The notes: generated by a model from the sequence alone, not told the origin. 64,000 bases of DNA from Ferdinandcohnia sp047246645 (GCF_047246645.1 NZ_JBFOKR010000006.1:124001-188000), one strand, 5' to 3'. Shown: positions 7,774 through 16,831, counted from the stretch's first letter. Numbers and translations: made by a program.

Positions 7774-9273
7774 ATGAAATATGTAATCGGTGTTGATTTA
7801 GGTACTAGTGCGGTAAAAGTTTTACTAATTAATCAACAAGGTGAAGTGTGTCAGGAAGTTTCCAAGTCCTATCCATTAATCCAAGAAAAATCAGGATATA
7901 GTGAACAAAACCCGGAAGAATGGGTAGAAAAGACAACTCTAGCACTTCAGGAATTAGTTAAAGCATTTGATGGTTCAATTGAAGATATTGAGGGTATTAG
8001 TTTCTCAGGACAAATGCATGGACTTGTATTGTTAGATGAAAACAACGAGGTTCTACGCAATTCTATTCTTTGGAATGATGTACGTACAACAAAACAATGT
8101 AAAGATATCTATGAGTTAGTTGGCGAAGAAAAGCTTCTTGCAATATCGAAAAACCCTGCTCTTGAAGGCTTTACTTTACCTAAGATTCTTTGGGTGAAAG
8201 AAAATGAGCCAAGTATCTTTAGAAAAGCTACAACATTCTTATTACCTAAAGATTATCTACGTTACCGCTTAACTGGAAAGCTTCATATGGATTACTCAGA
8301 TGCTGCAGGTACATTGCTACTTGATGTTGCTGAGAAAAAGTGGAGCACCGACATCTGTGAAGCAGTTGGTGTAAACCCATCAATTTGTCCTCCACTAGTG
8401 GAATCGCATGAATTCGTTGGAACAATTACTTCTGAAGTAGCAAGTCAAACTGGACTTTCAGAAGCTACGAAGGTATTTGCAGGTGGAGCGGATAATGCTT
8501 GTGGCGCGATTGGCTCAGGAATTCTATCGGAAGGTAACACACTTTGCAGTATCGGTACATCAGGAGTTGTACTTTCTTATGAAGAAAGCAAAGACCGTGA
8601 CTTCCAAGGAAAGGTTCACTACTTCAACCATGGTAAAGAAAATGCGTTCTATACAATGGGTGTAACTCTGGCTGCAGGATATAGCTTAAGCTGGTTCAAG
8701 GATACCTTTGCTGCAAACGAAGATTTCAATGAAATGCTAAATGGTTTAGAAGATGTATCGATTGGAGCAGATGGATTACTATTCACTCCATACATCGTTG
8801 GTGAAAGAACACCACATGCAGATGCCCTAATTAGAGGTAGCTTCATTGGAATGGATGCATCTCATAAAAGAATACACTTTGCAAGAGCCGTAATTGAAGG
8901 TATTACATTCTCGTTAAATGAATCAATTGAGATTTTTAGAGAAAGTGGAAAGACAGTTGATTCAATCATCTCCATTGGTGGTGGGGCAAAGAATGAAACA
9001 TGGCTTCAAATTCAAGCGGACATCTTTAATGCAAAAATTCACAAGCTTTCAAGCGAACAAGGCCCTGGTATTGGTGCAGCGATGTTAGCTGCATACGGTT
9101 GTGGCTGGTATGAATCATTAAATGATTGCTCAGAGGTCTTTTCACAAATTGTTAAAACATATGAGCCAATTCCTGAAAATGTTGAGAAATATAAAGAATT
9201 ATTCTCTCTATATAAAACAATTTACAGCCAAACAAAAGAACTTAACGAAGGCTTAGCTGCTTTCCGTAAATAA
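7774..9273 (+). CDS. xylB: Xylulokinase (FGGY family)
   Basis: Phosphorylates D-xylulose to xylulose 5-phosphate, feeding the pentose phosphate pathway. The 499 residues match the family. The N-terminal phosphate-binding motif is IGVDLGTSAVKVLLI, the substrate region contains FSGQMHGLVLLD and ILWNDVRT, and the C-terminal ATP-binding motif is SIGGGAKNETWLQIQADIF. An AGGGTG sequence precedes the ATG. It lies 194 bases after xylA across a terminator-like hairpin, and 12 bases before the GH43 gene with which it is clearly co-transcribed. The xylulose rather than glycerol or gluconate specificity is inferred from sequence and position. Confidence 0.95.
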   Translation: MKYVIGVDLGTSAVKVLLINQQGEVCQEVSKSYPLIQEKSGYSEQNPEEWVEKTTLALQELVKAFDGSIEDIEGISFSGQMHGLVLLDENNEVLRNSILWNDVRTTKQCKDIYELVGEEKLLAISKNPALEGFTLPKILWVKENEPSIFRKATTFLLPKDYLRYRLTGKLHMDYSDAAGTLLLDVAEKKWSTDICEAVGVNPSICPPLVESHEFVGTITSEVASQTGLSEATKVFAGGADNACGAIGSGILSEGNTLCSIGTSGVVLSYEESKDRDFQGKVHYFNHGKENAFYTMGVTLAAGYSLSWFKDTFAANEDFNEMLNGLEDVSIGADGLLFTPYIVGERTPHADALIRGSFIGMDASHKRIHFARAVIEGITFSLNESIEIFRESGKTVDSIISIGGGAKNETWLQIQADIFNAKIHKLSSEQGPGIGAAMLAAYGCGWYESLNDCSEVFSQIVKTYEPIPENVEKYKELFSLYKTIYSQTKELNEGLAAFRK

Positions 9274-9285
9274 CAGGAGGTTACC

Positions 9286-10827
9286 ATGACAAAATTCGCA
9301 AATCCAGTAATCCAAGGCTTTTATCCTGATCCGAGTATAGTAAAAGTAGGAGAAGATGATTTTTACCTAGTAACAAGTTCATTTGAATATTTTCCAGCTG
9401 TTCCAATCTTCCATAGTAAGGACTTAGTTAATTGGACACAAATTGGTAGTGTGCTAACTAGAGAAAGTCAGGTAAACCTATCAAAAGCAAATAGTTCTCA
9501 AGGTATCTATGCGCCAACCCTTCGTTACCATGATGGTACTTTTTATATGATTACGACAGATGTTATGGGCAACGGAAACTTTTACGTAACTGCCAAGGAT
9601 CCAAGGGGTCCTTGGTCTGACCCTATAAAAATACCTTATGGCAATATTGATCCATCGTTAATGTTTGATGTTGATGGAAAAGTATATGTTACAATCCAAA
9701 ACGGTGAAGGATTAGGGTCTCATATCATTCAATATGAAATTAATCCTGAAACAGGAGAGGCGCTAACAGAGCCTGTTGTTGTTTTTAATGGTGATGGAGG
9801 TGTTTGGACAGAAGCTCCACACTTATACAATATCAATGGTACGTATTATATGTTAACAGCGTGTGGTGGAACTGCTGACGATCACCGAGCAATTATCGGA
9901 AAAGGTGATAATCCTTATGGTCCGTTTGAGTTATTAGATCACCCGATACTGACTCATAACAAGTTACCGAATCACTTCCTCCAAAATATTGGACATGCAG
10001 ATTTAGTTGAAGATAAAAATGGTAACTGGTGGGCGGTATTCCTAGGTGTTCGAATGGTAAATAGTGAATACGGACATTTGGGAAGAGAAACTTTCTTAGC
10101 GCCTGTTACATGGACAGAAGATGGCTGGCCGATGATAGACAATAATGAAGGTAATGTGAACATCATAATGGAGACAGATGCACTTCTTGGTGAATCGAAT
10201 ATAGTTGATACGGCCGTAACTAACGAAGATTTTGACACAGAGAATTTAGATACATCTTGGTTTTTCTTACGAACAAATCCTGTTGATGCATATTCGTTAA
10301 CAGAACGCAAAGGTTGGCTTCGATTACTCGGAAATGAGTTTACTCTAAACGATGTAGCAACACCTGCATTCATTTGTAAGCCACAACAGCATTTGGAAAT
10401 GGAGTTTAGTACACTACTAGAATTCAATCCGGAAACTGATGGAGAAGAGGCTGGTTTATCGGCTAGATTAGCTGAAAAGGCACATTATGAAATTGGTGTT
10501 AAACAGGTTGATGGGAAGCGATATGTTGTTGCTGCTCAAACAATTCAAGGGAATACTGAAGAAGTTGCCCGTATTGAAGTGGCAAAGGGCACAGTTCGTT
10601 TGGCAATCCAAGCTGATAGTGAAACTTATTCGTTTAAATATGCTAGTGAAGGTCAAGAGTGGACAGAGGTTGCCCAGGCACCTGCAAAGTATCTAGCACC
10701 TGAATTAAATGGTGGTTACGCAACTACATTTACTGGAGTTTGTATTGGGATGTATGCAACAGGCAATGGGCAGGATAGCCAGACACCAGCATATTTTGAT
10801 TGGGTTTCATATGAGGGGAAAATGTAA
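9286..10827 (+). CDS. Beta-xylosidase, GH43 with C-terminal beta-sandwich
   Basis: An inverting enzyme predicted to release xylose from short xylo-oligosaccharides. The 513 residues consist of a five-bladed propeller (about 1-310) and a C-terminal beta-sandwich (about 315-510) as in the XynB3 type. The catalytic triad is visible: base D15 in GFYPDPS, pKa-modulating D122 in GNIDPSLMFD and acid E176 in GVWTEAPHLY. No signal peptide is present. AGGAGG lies 6 bases before the ATG, 12 bases after xylB. Some members also act on arabinofuranosides, but the YPDPS/FEYFPAVPIFHSKDL pattern is typical of xylosidases. This is the third enzyme in the window that yields xylose from xylo-oligomers. Confidence 0.94.
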   Translation: MTKFANPVIQGFYPDPSIVKVGEDDFYLVTSSFEYFPAVPIFHSKDLVNWTQIGSVLTRESQVNLSKANSSQGIYAPTLRYHDGTFYMITTDVMGNGNFYVTAKDPRGPWSDPIKIPYGNIDPSLMFDVDGKVYVTIQNGEGLGSHIIQYEINPETGEALTEPVVVFNGDGGVWTEAPHLYNINGTYYMLTACGGTADDHRAIIGKGDNPYGPFELLDHPILTHNKLPNHFLQNIGHADLVEDKNGNWWAVFLGVRMVNSEYGHLGRETFLAPVTWTEDGWPMIDNNEGNVNIIMETDALLGESNIVDTAVTNEDFDTENLDTSWFFLRTNPVDAYSLTERKGWLRLLGNEFTLNDVATPAFICKPQQHLEMEFSTLLEFNPETDGEEAGLSARLAEKAHYEIGVKQVDGKRYVVAAQTIQGNTEEVARIEVAKGTVRLAIQADSETYSFKYASEGQEWTEVAQAPAKYLAPELNGGYATTFTGVCIGMYATGNGQDSQTPAYFDWVSYEGKM

Positions 10828-10847
10828 GTTCTTCTAAAACGAAGTAC

Positions 10848-10884
10848 GGCGAGTGCCAATGCAATAGGTTGGGCTCGCCTTTTA
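10848..10884 (+). terminator. Terminator after the GH43 gene
   Basis: GGCGAG and CTCGCC, with inner CCAA/TTGG pairing, form a hairpin followed by TTTTATTTT. Confidence 0.8.
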
Positions 10885-10906
10885 TTTTACAGAAGAGGTG
10901 TAGATA

Positions 10907-11950
10907 ATGAGAATCTATGAAGAAGAGTTTGGAAAAATAGATAATAAGAGTGTAGCTTCTTTTACATTAGTTAATGACAATGGAATGGAAGTAAGTGCAA
11001 TCACGTACGGCTGCACCATTACAAAAGTGATGGTCCCTGACAAAAATGGAACAGTAGAAAACGTTGTGCTGGGATTTGATTCTATAGGGGATTATATCAA
11101 TCATTCCCCATACTTTGGTTGCGTAGTAGGGCGAGTAGCGGGCCGAATTAACGGGGCATCCTTTGAGCTTGATGGTAAAGAATACAATCTAGTAAAAAAT
11201 GAAAACGGAAATACACTGCACAGTGGTCCTAACAGCTTTAGCAATGTCGTATGGGATGCAGCTATGATTGAAGAAGATCATTTAGTTGGAGTGGAGTTTT
11301 CATACAGAAGTCCTGATGGGGAATTAGGATTCCCAGGTAATGTGGATATGATTGTCCGTTATACACTGAATAACGAAAATGAGGTACTCATTACGTATGA
11401 GGGAACAACAGATCAAAAAACAATTTTGAACGTAACTAACCATTCTTATTTTAATCTTAGTGGTGATGTGAAGAGAGATGTTCTAGATCATACACTACGC
11501 ATGAACAGCTCTCAGTTCCTTGAACTCGACGAAGAGTTCCTACCTACAGGAAACTATCTAGAAGTTGAAAATACACCTTTTGATTTTCGTACTGGCAGAC
11601 AAATAAGAGATGGGGTTACTTCCTCCCATCAGCAAAACAAACTTGTTGGTGAAGGTTATGATCATCCATTCTTACTACAAGGAGATAAAGAAATCCTTTT
11701 AACAGATAGTGAGAGTGGTAGAACAGTAAAGGTAGAAACGGATGAAGTATCTGTCGTAGTTTACTCAAGTAACTCATTACAAGGTGACTTTTCGATCCAA
11801 GGTCAAAAAGCTCGTAAATATTTAGGGATATGCCTAGAAACACAAGGCTTACCGGATGCGATTCATCACCCGCATTTTCCGTCAATAACCATAGATGAAG
11901 GCGAAAAATATCATACGCAAACAAAATTCATCTTCAATGTAGACAAGTGA
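10907..11950 (+). CDS. Aldose 1-epimerase (mutarotase)
   Basis: Interconverts alpha and beta anomers of sugars. Here it probably supplies the xylose anomer used by XylA, since the xylosidases release anomerically pure sugar. The 347 residues match the GalM family: NENGNTLHSGPNSF and NVTNHSYFNLSG carry the catalytic histidines and CLETQGLPDAIHHPHFP the catalytic glutamate. AGAGGTG precedes the ATG. It is 79 bases after the GH43 gene across a terminator and directly before uxuA. A role with galactose cannot be excluded, as a galactoside locus lies 38 kb away. Confidence 0.92.
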   Translation: MRIYEEEFGKIDNKSVASFTLVNDNGMEVSAITYGCTITKVMVPDKNGTVENVVLGFDSIGDYINHSPYFGCVVGRVAGRINGASFELDGKEYNLVKNENGNTLHSGPNSFSNVVWDAAMIEEDHLVGVEFSYRSPDGELGFPGNVDMIVRYTLNNENEVLITYEGTTDQKTILNVTNHSYFNLSGDVKRDVLDHTLRMNSSQFLELDEEFLPTGNYLEVENTPFDFRTGRQIRDGVTSSHQQNKLVGEGYDHPFLLQGDKEILLTDSESGRTVKVETDEVSVVVYSSNSLQGDFSIQGQKARKYLGICLETQGLPDAIHHPHFPSITIDEGEKYHTQTKFIFNVDK

Positions 11951-11983
11951 TACACAATCGTAAGGAAGGGATTGTTGAACACT

Positions 11984-13060
11984 ATGAAAATGGTTTTCAG
12001 ATGGTTTGGTGAAGGAAATGACACCGTACCTCTCTCCTATATTAAACAAATTCCAGGGGTAGAAGGAATTGTCTGGGCTCTTCACGAGATGGCACCAGGT
12101 GAAAAATGGCCGCTTGAAAAGATACTTGAAATGAAAAAGACTGCCGATCAATACAGATTCACGATTGATGTTGTAGAGAGTGTTAATATCCATGAAGATA
12201 TAAAACTAGGTCTTCCAACAAGAAATCAATATATTGAAAATTATAAGGAAACAATTAAGAATCTAGCAAAAGTTGGAGTAAAGGTAATTTGCTATAATTT
12301 TATGCCTGTGTTCGATTGGATCCGCAGTGATTTATTTAAGGAATTAGGTGACGGGTCTACAGCTTTATTTTATGAGAAAGCGAAGATTGAAAATATAACA
12401 CCGGACAATTTGGTCAGTAGTTTCTTAGAAAATAAGGAGTTTACATTACCGGGGTGGGAGCCTGAACGTTTACAGCGCCTATCAGAATTGTTTGAAGCAT
12501 ATAAGAATGTATCTAACGAGGATTTATGGATCAATCTGAGGTATTTTCTTGAAGAGATTATTCCTGTTTGCGAAGAGAATGATATCAAAATGGCCATTCA
12601 TCCTGATGATCCACCATGGCCAGTGTTTGGGTTACCGCGACTCATAACAAACCGCGAAAATCTTAGAAGATTTTTGAGTTTAGTAGATAATCCATATAAT
12701 GGGCTTACGTTTTGTACGGGGTCATTAGGAGCAAATCCTGCTAATGATTTGCCTGGTATGATTCGAGAGTTTGGTGGCCGAATACATTTTGCGCATATCC
12801 GAAATTTGAAGCGCTTTGAAAATGGAGATTTCATTGAAACCTCTCATCGTACATGTGATGGTTCGGTTGATATTCATGAGGTAGTAAAGGCTTATCATGA
12901 TATTGGCTTTACAGGGTATGCAAGACCTGACCATGGTAGACATATTTGGGATGAAGAGTGTCGTCCCGGATATGGACTATATGACCGGGGACTTGGAATT
13001 ATGTATCTTTGGGGAATATGGGATACATTTGTACGCTTGAAGGAGGAGTCTACATGCTAG
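11984..13060 (+). CDS. uxuA: D-mannonate dehydratase
   Basis: Dehydrates D-mannonate to 2-keto-3-deoxygluconate (KDG) in glucuronate catabolism. The ATG at 11984 is chosen because the family begins MKMVFRWFG; the frame is open from a TTG at 11972 that abuts the AAGGAAGGG sequence too closely. Length is 358 residues from this start. Family blocks include IPGVEGIVWALHEM, MAIHPDDPPWPVFGLPR with metal ligands, and HRTCDGSVDIHEVV and YARPDHGRHIWDE near the end. Its substrate would come from glucuronic acid released by AguA. Its last 7 bases overlap the uxuB start, so the two are translationally coupled. Confidence 0.94.
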   Translation: MKMVFRWFGEGNDTVPLSYIKQIPGVEGIVWALHEMAPGEKWPLEKILEMKKTADQYRFTIDVVESVNIHEDIKLGLPTRNQYIENYKETIKNLAKVGVKVICYNFMPVFDWIRSDLFKELGDGSTALFYEKAKIENITPDNLVSSFLENKEFTLPGWEPERLQRLSELFEAYKNVSNEDLWINLRYFLEEIIPVCEENDIKMAIHPDDPPWPVFGLPRLITNRENLRRFLSLVDNPYNGLTFCTGSLGANPANDLPGMIREFGGRIHFAHIRNLKRFENGDFIETSHRTCDGSVDIHEVVKAYHDIGFTGYARPDHGRHIWDEECRPGYGLYDRGLGIMYLWGIWDTFVRLKEESTC

Positions 13061-13902
13061 AAATAAATCGTAACCTTAAAGGTAAAGTTGCAGTCATTAC
13101 AGGTGGAAGTGGCGTACTTTGTGGAGCTATGGCAAGAGAGCTGGGAAGACAAGGTGTTAAGGTTGCAGTTTTAAATAGAAACCTCGAAAAAGGGAAAGAA
13201 GTAGAAACAGATATTATCGATGCTGGTGGGGAAACAATAGCCATCTCTTGTGATGTATTAAACCAAGAGAGTGTAAAGGAAGCAAGAGAAGCAGTACTTG
13301 AGAGATTCGGAGTTTGTGATATTTTAATTAACGGTGCGGGAGGAAATCATCCAAAAGGAATAACAACAAAGGAAACGTTCCAACTAGAAGACCTTGAGGA
13401 CAGCAGCATTCAAACATTCTTTGACTTAACAAGAGAAGGCTTCGGTTTTGTGTTTGATTTAAATATATTGGGGACACTGATTCCGACGCAAGTGTTTGCG
13501 AAGGATATGGTTAACCGAAAAGGGTCTGTGGTAATTAATATGTCATCGATGAGCGCACCATCGCCAATGACAAAGGTTCCTGCCTATAGTGCAGCAAAAG
13601 CGGGAATTGAAAATCTAACACAATGGCTAGCCGTTCATTTTGCAGATGCCGGGTTACGTGTAAATGCAATTGCACCAGGATTCTTCTTAACAGAGCAAAA
13701 TAAGAAATTACTTATTAATGAAGACGGTTCTTTAACAGAACGATCAAATAAGATCATTACACACACGCCTATGAGACGCTTTGGTAAACCGGAGGATTTA
13801 TTAGGAACATTATTATGGTTGGTAGATGATAATATGTCTGGGTTTGTGACTGGAGTTACCGTACCGGTTGATGGTGGGTTTATGGCGTATTCGGGAGTAT
13901 AA
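13054..13902 (+). CDS. uxuB: D-mannonate oxidoreductase, SDR family
   Basis: Predicted to interconvert D-fructuronate and D-mannonate with NAD(H), the step before UxuA. It is a 282-residue short-chain dehydrogenase of the Bacillus YjmF type, not the long-chain E. coli UxuB type. It has the Rossmann motif TGGSGVLCGAMA, NGAGG, and the catalytic Ser...YSAAK motif (MSSMSAPSPMTKVPAYSAAKAG). The ATG at 13054 has AGGAGG 7 bases upstream; an upstream in-frame ATG at 13009 is inside uxuA and lacks a site. Substrate specificity is inferred from coupling to uxuA. Glucuronate isomerase (uxaC) is not in the window. Confidence 0.9.
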   Translation: MLEINRNLKGKVAVITGGSGVLCGAMARELGRQGVKVAVLNRNLEKGKEVETDIIDAGGETIAISCDVLNQESVKEAREAVLERFGVCDILINGAGGNHPKGITTKETFQLEDLEDSSIQTFFDLTREGFGFVFDLNILGTLIPTQVFAKDMVNRKGSVVINMSSMSAPSPMTKVPAYSAAKAGIENLTQWLAVHFADAGLRVNAIAPGFFLTEQNKKLLINEDGSLTERSNKIITHTPMRRFGKPEDLLGTLLWLVDDNMSGFVTGVTVPVDGGFMAYSGV

Positions 13903-13959
13903 AAAATTTTTTTAAGTATCAACTAGAAAATATTAAAAAAGATCAAAATGGGGGTTATT

Positions 13960-14519
13960 GTGAAAAAAATACTGTCAAATTTTATAAGCAAAAAGGACTG
14001 TTAACATTTATAGTTTTTATTTCAGTGTTGTTTCTATCTTCACCTAAAACGGAAGCTTGGACGCGTTATTTATATGGATATGAATCACCTACGATGACTG
14101 TGATGACCCAAAATATGAATAGTTATAATTACAATGCTTTAATAGGGGCAGCTTCAAGCTGGAACGCAACTCCCACCAGAGCTGTAGTAATGGTTAGAGA
14201 GCAATCCAGTAATATAGTGTATCAAGTTGACTCTTATACTAGTTGGTATGGTTTATACTCACCTTATGATAAAAGCAAATGGTTCAGCAAAGAGATTTGA
14301 AATAAGTGTAAATAATAAAAAGATTCAGGATGAAATATCTGGTTCAAAAAGCCACTAAAGTGTATATGCTCATCGTCATTACCTTACACATCTCTCACCC
14401 CAATGGTGAGTATACTAGAAATAGATAAAGAAACAGTTATCCCACATCCAGATAACAATCTTGTAAAAGCTAACATATTAAAAAAAGAATTAATAGCCAA
14501 AATTAAAAGCTTAAAGTAA
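13960..14519 (+). pseudogene. Decayed secreted protein, possibly metzincin-like protease
   Basis: A GTG at 13960 with a GGGGG site begins MKKILSNFISKK and stops after 14 residues. A one-base shift at the AAAAAGG run joins it to GLLTFIVFISVLFLSSPKTEA, giving a typical signal peptide. The second frame continues to 14300 with WNATPTRAVVMV. After that stop, short open stretches in changing frames read FEISVNNKKIQ, TLHISHPNG and finally VIPHPDNNLVKANILKKELI, ending at 14519. TLHISHPNG preceded by CAT..TCAT looks like a damaged HExxHxxxxxH zinc site. At least three frame changes indicate decay. The 91-residue open frame at 14025-14300 is probably not a functional gene by itself. The protease identity is a tentative inference. 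Confidence 0.5.
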
Positions 14520-14583
14520 AGTTTAATTTACTTAAAGGGCATAATTCTTCTTAGTACCATATTATAGTGACTTATATAAGTGT

Positions 14584-14622
14584 CTACCCCCAGGAGTATA
14601 GAGGTTTAAGCACCGGGGGTAG
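14584..14622. terminator. Inverted repeat, possible weak terminator
   Basis: CTACCCCC and GGGGGTAG form an 8-bp stem with a 23-base loop; CCATTTTTCC follows on the plus strand. The loop is long, so terminator function is uncertain. Confidence 0.35.
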
Positions 14623-14642
14623 GAACCATTTTTCCCTCTCCT

Positions 14643-15026
14643 TTACTTAGTAGAATCCATATACTTTTCTTTATAAGCTAGTATCTCATCACGTAATATC
14701 TGTAGTTGTGTCATTTGGTCATTGATTTCTTCTAGTTTTTTATCCGCAAATGAAATGATCTTCTTTTTTTCCTCCTCTCCTTCAGGATTAGATTCATACA
14801 GCTCAATCATTTCCTTGATTTCCTGTAGACTGAAACCTAATTTTTTTCCACGAAGAATCATCTTTAAGCGTCTCCGCTCTTCATTTGTATAGGTTCGATG
14901 CTGTGTAAGGCTACCTCGCGTTTCAGATGTTAACATACCAATTTCTTCGTAATATCGGATGGTTCTTGAGCTGATATCAAACATTGTAGCTAACTCACTA
15001 ATCGAAAATAAGCGATCCTCTTTCAT
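14643..15026 (-). CDS. MerR-family transcriptional regulator
   Basis: A 127-residue DNA-binding regulator. The MerR helix-turn-helix with wing is at residues 6-75 (FSISELATMFDISSRTIRYYEEIGML, shown here in full only as key words SISELA and SRTIRYYEE), followed by a coiled-coil dimerisation helix (about 78-120). No cysteine cluster for metal sensing is present. It is divergent from an acyl-CoA dehydrogenase gene with a shared 94-base promoter region holding the palindrome ACGTTAACGT. MerR proteins beside acyl-CoA dehydrogenases (LiuR type) control branched-chain or fatty acid breakdown; a similar role is inferred. Confidence 0.88.
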   Translation of the reverse strand: MKEDRLFSISELATMFDISSRTIRYYEEIGMLTSETRGSLTQHRTYTNEERRRLKMILRGKKLGFSLQEIKEMIELYESNPEGEEEKKKIISFADKKLEEINDQMTQLQILRDEILAYKEKYMDSTK

Positions 15027-15043
15027 GTGTTCATTCCTCCAAG

Positions 15044-15059
15044 TTGACGTTAACGTTCA
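15044..15059. promoter_or_regulatory. Probable MerR operator
   Basis: TTGACGTTAACGTTCA contains the perfect 10-bp palindrome ACGTTAACGT and resembles operators described for LiuR-type MerR regulators. It overlaps the -35 box of the plus-strand promoter. Confidence 0.55.
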
Positions 15060-15073
15060 CTTAGATTTATAAT
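15044..15073 (+). promoter_or_regulatory. Promoter of the acyl-CoA dehydrogenase gene
   Basis: TTGACG (15044-15049), an 18-base spacer, then TATAAT (15068-15073). A divergent TTGACA (minus strand, 15093-15098) could serve the MerR gene. Confidence 0.55.
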
Positions 15074-15120
15074 AATTCTGAATATTATAACTTGTCAATC
15101 AAAAAGAGGAGTGAGATGTC

Positions 15121-16740
15121 ATGACCCTAGCTTCCCAAGAATCTGAAACAAGAGGTAAAAACTCGTATTCTTTTGATGAATTTATTGAAAAACGTCAAAG
15201 TTTTGATTGGTATCGGGATGACGCATTTTTACAGAAGGTGGTAAAAAAGTACTCTGGTACAGAATATGAGCAAGTCCATACTAAAATTCTAGACTTTTCT
15301 CCCAGGGTTTCTTTTAAGTGGAGCCGTTTAGCAGATATGAATGCTAGACCTGAGGTTCGTCCTTATGTGCTTCATTATGATGCTTTTAATCATAGAATTG
15401 ATCAGATCGTTAGGCCTGCAGAATTACATGAACTCGAAAAAGAAGTTTTTGGAGAGGGACTATTTTCGAGTTTGATTCATCCTTGGGAAAGCTTTGTGAA
15501 ACGACTACTAACTCACCAAATTGGAGAAGCAGGAGTAACCTGTCCATTGACATGTACACATGGCTTAATCGCATTAATTGACCAATATAATGATCCCGAG
15601 TTTCCAGAGTTAGCGGAAATTTTAGAGCATACGAAGGATGGGATTAATGGTGACTTTGGGATTGGGGCCCAGTTTATGACTGAAATTCAAGGCGGATCTG
15701 ATTTACCAGCAAACTTACTAGAAGCAGTACCTGACGGGAAGTTCTATCGACTCTATGGAAACAAATTTTTCTGCTCGGTTGCACATGCTGATTACTCAGT
15801 TGTTACGGCTAAGATTTCTGGATCAAAAAAAGTGTCAGCCTTTATCGTTCCTTCCTGGTTACCAGGAGATAAAGAGAAAGAAAAAAGGAATAGCTATCAA
15901 ATTAACCGCATAAAATGGAAACTCGGAACAGCAGAAGTACCAACAGGAGAAATACAATACAATGGTGCTGTTGCATATCCAGTTGGACCTAAGGATAAAG
16001 GAATTGCCGTTGCAGTTGGAATTGTTCTTACACTGTCACGTCTTGAAATAGGAATTGCCTGTGCCGGATTTATGCTTCGAGCATCAAGAGAAGCTCAAGC
16101 ATATGGAGAGTTCCGAAAAGTGTTCGGTAAAAATGTAAATGAGTATCCACTTGCAGCTAGTAAACTGAAACAAATCAAAGATGCAGCAGAAAGAACAACT
16201 GCTGGCGCATTTAAGATCTATAATGAATTCCTGCAACTGGAAAGGCCGCTTAACCCGGGAATAAATACTGATGCACCAATGGAACTCAGGAGAAGGTTAT
16301 TCAACCTCCGTGAACTTATCCTTTTACAAAAAATTAGTACAACACAAGAAGGGGTAAGAGTACTAAATGAGGCAATGTCTGTATTCGCTGGACATGGCGT
16401 AATGGAGGAGTTCTCATCTTTACCACGTATTTTCAGAGATGTGGTTGTAAATGAACAGTGGGAAGGTCCACGTAATTTACTCTTAACTCAAATATATAGA
16501 GATATTCAGAGAGTAGAAGATTGGTACTCTCCTCAAGAATTTGTGGCAGGAATATTAGATGGTGCAAATCCAGAAACCATAGATCGTTACTCAGTACAAT
16601 TGGAGGATTTACTTCAACGTCCAGTTTTAGGTGAGGTAAATGAAGCTTCTATGGAAGCTGCTAGTGAGTGGGATACTTTTTGCAGCTCATTCTTTAAGGA
16701 ATACCAAACAGTTGCCGCAGAGGAAATAAATAGTAAGTAA
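15121..16740 (+). CDS. Acyl-CoA dehydrogenase, AidB-like
   Basis: A flavoprotein of the acyl-CoA dehydrogenase superfamily; its substrate is unknown. The 539 residues exceed the usual 380 of fatty acid enzymes and match the AidB-like group, with an N-terminal extension of about 150 residues. Core motifs are QFMTEIQGGSDL (flavin region), KFFCSVAHADYSVVTAKI, RLEIGIACAGFMLRA and AMSVFAGHGVMEEF, followed by PRIFRDVVVNEQWEG, which in AidB relatives lines the flavin. GAGTGAG precedes the ATG. It is divergent from, and probably controlled by, the MerR regulator. Isovaleryl-CoA dehydrogenase activity has been reported for AidB relatives, but the role here cannot be decided. Confidence 0.88.
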   Translation: MTLASQESETRGKNSYSFDEFIEKRQSFDWYRDDAFLQKVVKKYSGTEYEQVHTKILDFSPRVSFKWSRLADMNARPEVRPYVLHYDAFNHRIDQIVRPAELHELEKEVFGEGLFSSLIHPWESFVKRLLTHQIGEAGVTCPLTCTHGLIALIDQYNDPEFPELAEILEHTKDGINGDFGIGAQFMTEIQGGSDLPANLLEAVPDGKFYRLYGNKFFCSVAHADYSVVTAKISGSKKVSAFIVPSWLPGDKEKEKRNSYQINRIKWKLGTAEVPTGEIQYNGAVAYPVGPKDKGIAVAVGIVLTLSRLEIGIACAGFMLRASREAQAYGEFRKVFGKNVNEYPLAASKLKQIKDAAERTTAGAFKIYNEFLQLERPLNPGINTDAPMELRRRLFNLRELILLQKISTTQEGVRVLNEAMSVFAGHGVMEEFSSLPRIFRDVVVNEQWEGPRNLLLTQIYRDIQRVEDWYSPQEFVAGILDGANPETIDRYSVQLEDLLQRPVLGEVNEASMEAASEWDTFCSSFFKEYQTVAAEEINSK

Positions 16741-16831
16741 TAGTGGTAGAGTTAGTCCCTTTTATAAATTTTGATTAGGTAGATATGCAGAAAGGAAACA
16801 TAATATACCTCTAAACAGTGAACAAAAAGAG

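Noticed and set aside
9972..10427. 151-codon frame on the minus strand
   Set aside because: Lies entirely within the GH43 gene, antisense, with no ribosome site or family resemblance; a shadow frame.
14025..14300. Functional 91-residue gene
   Set aside because: Its ATG lies inside the hydrophobic core of a signal peptide whose beginning is in another frame, and related fragments continue after its stop.
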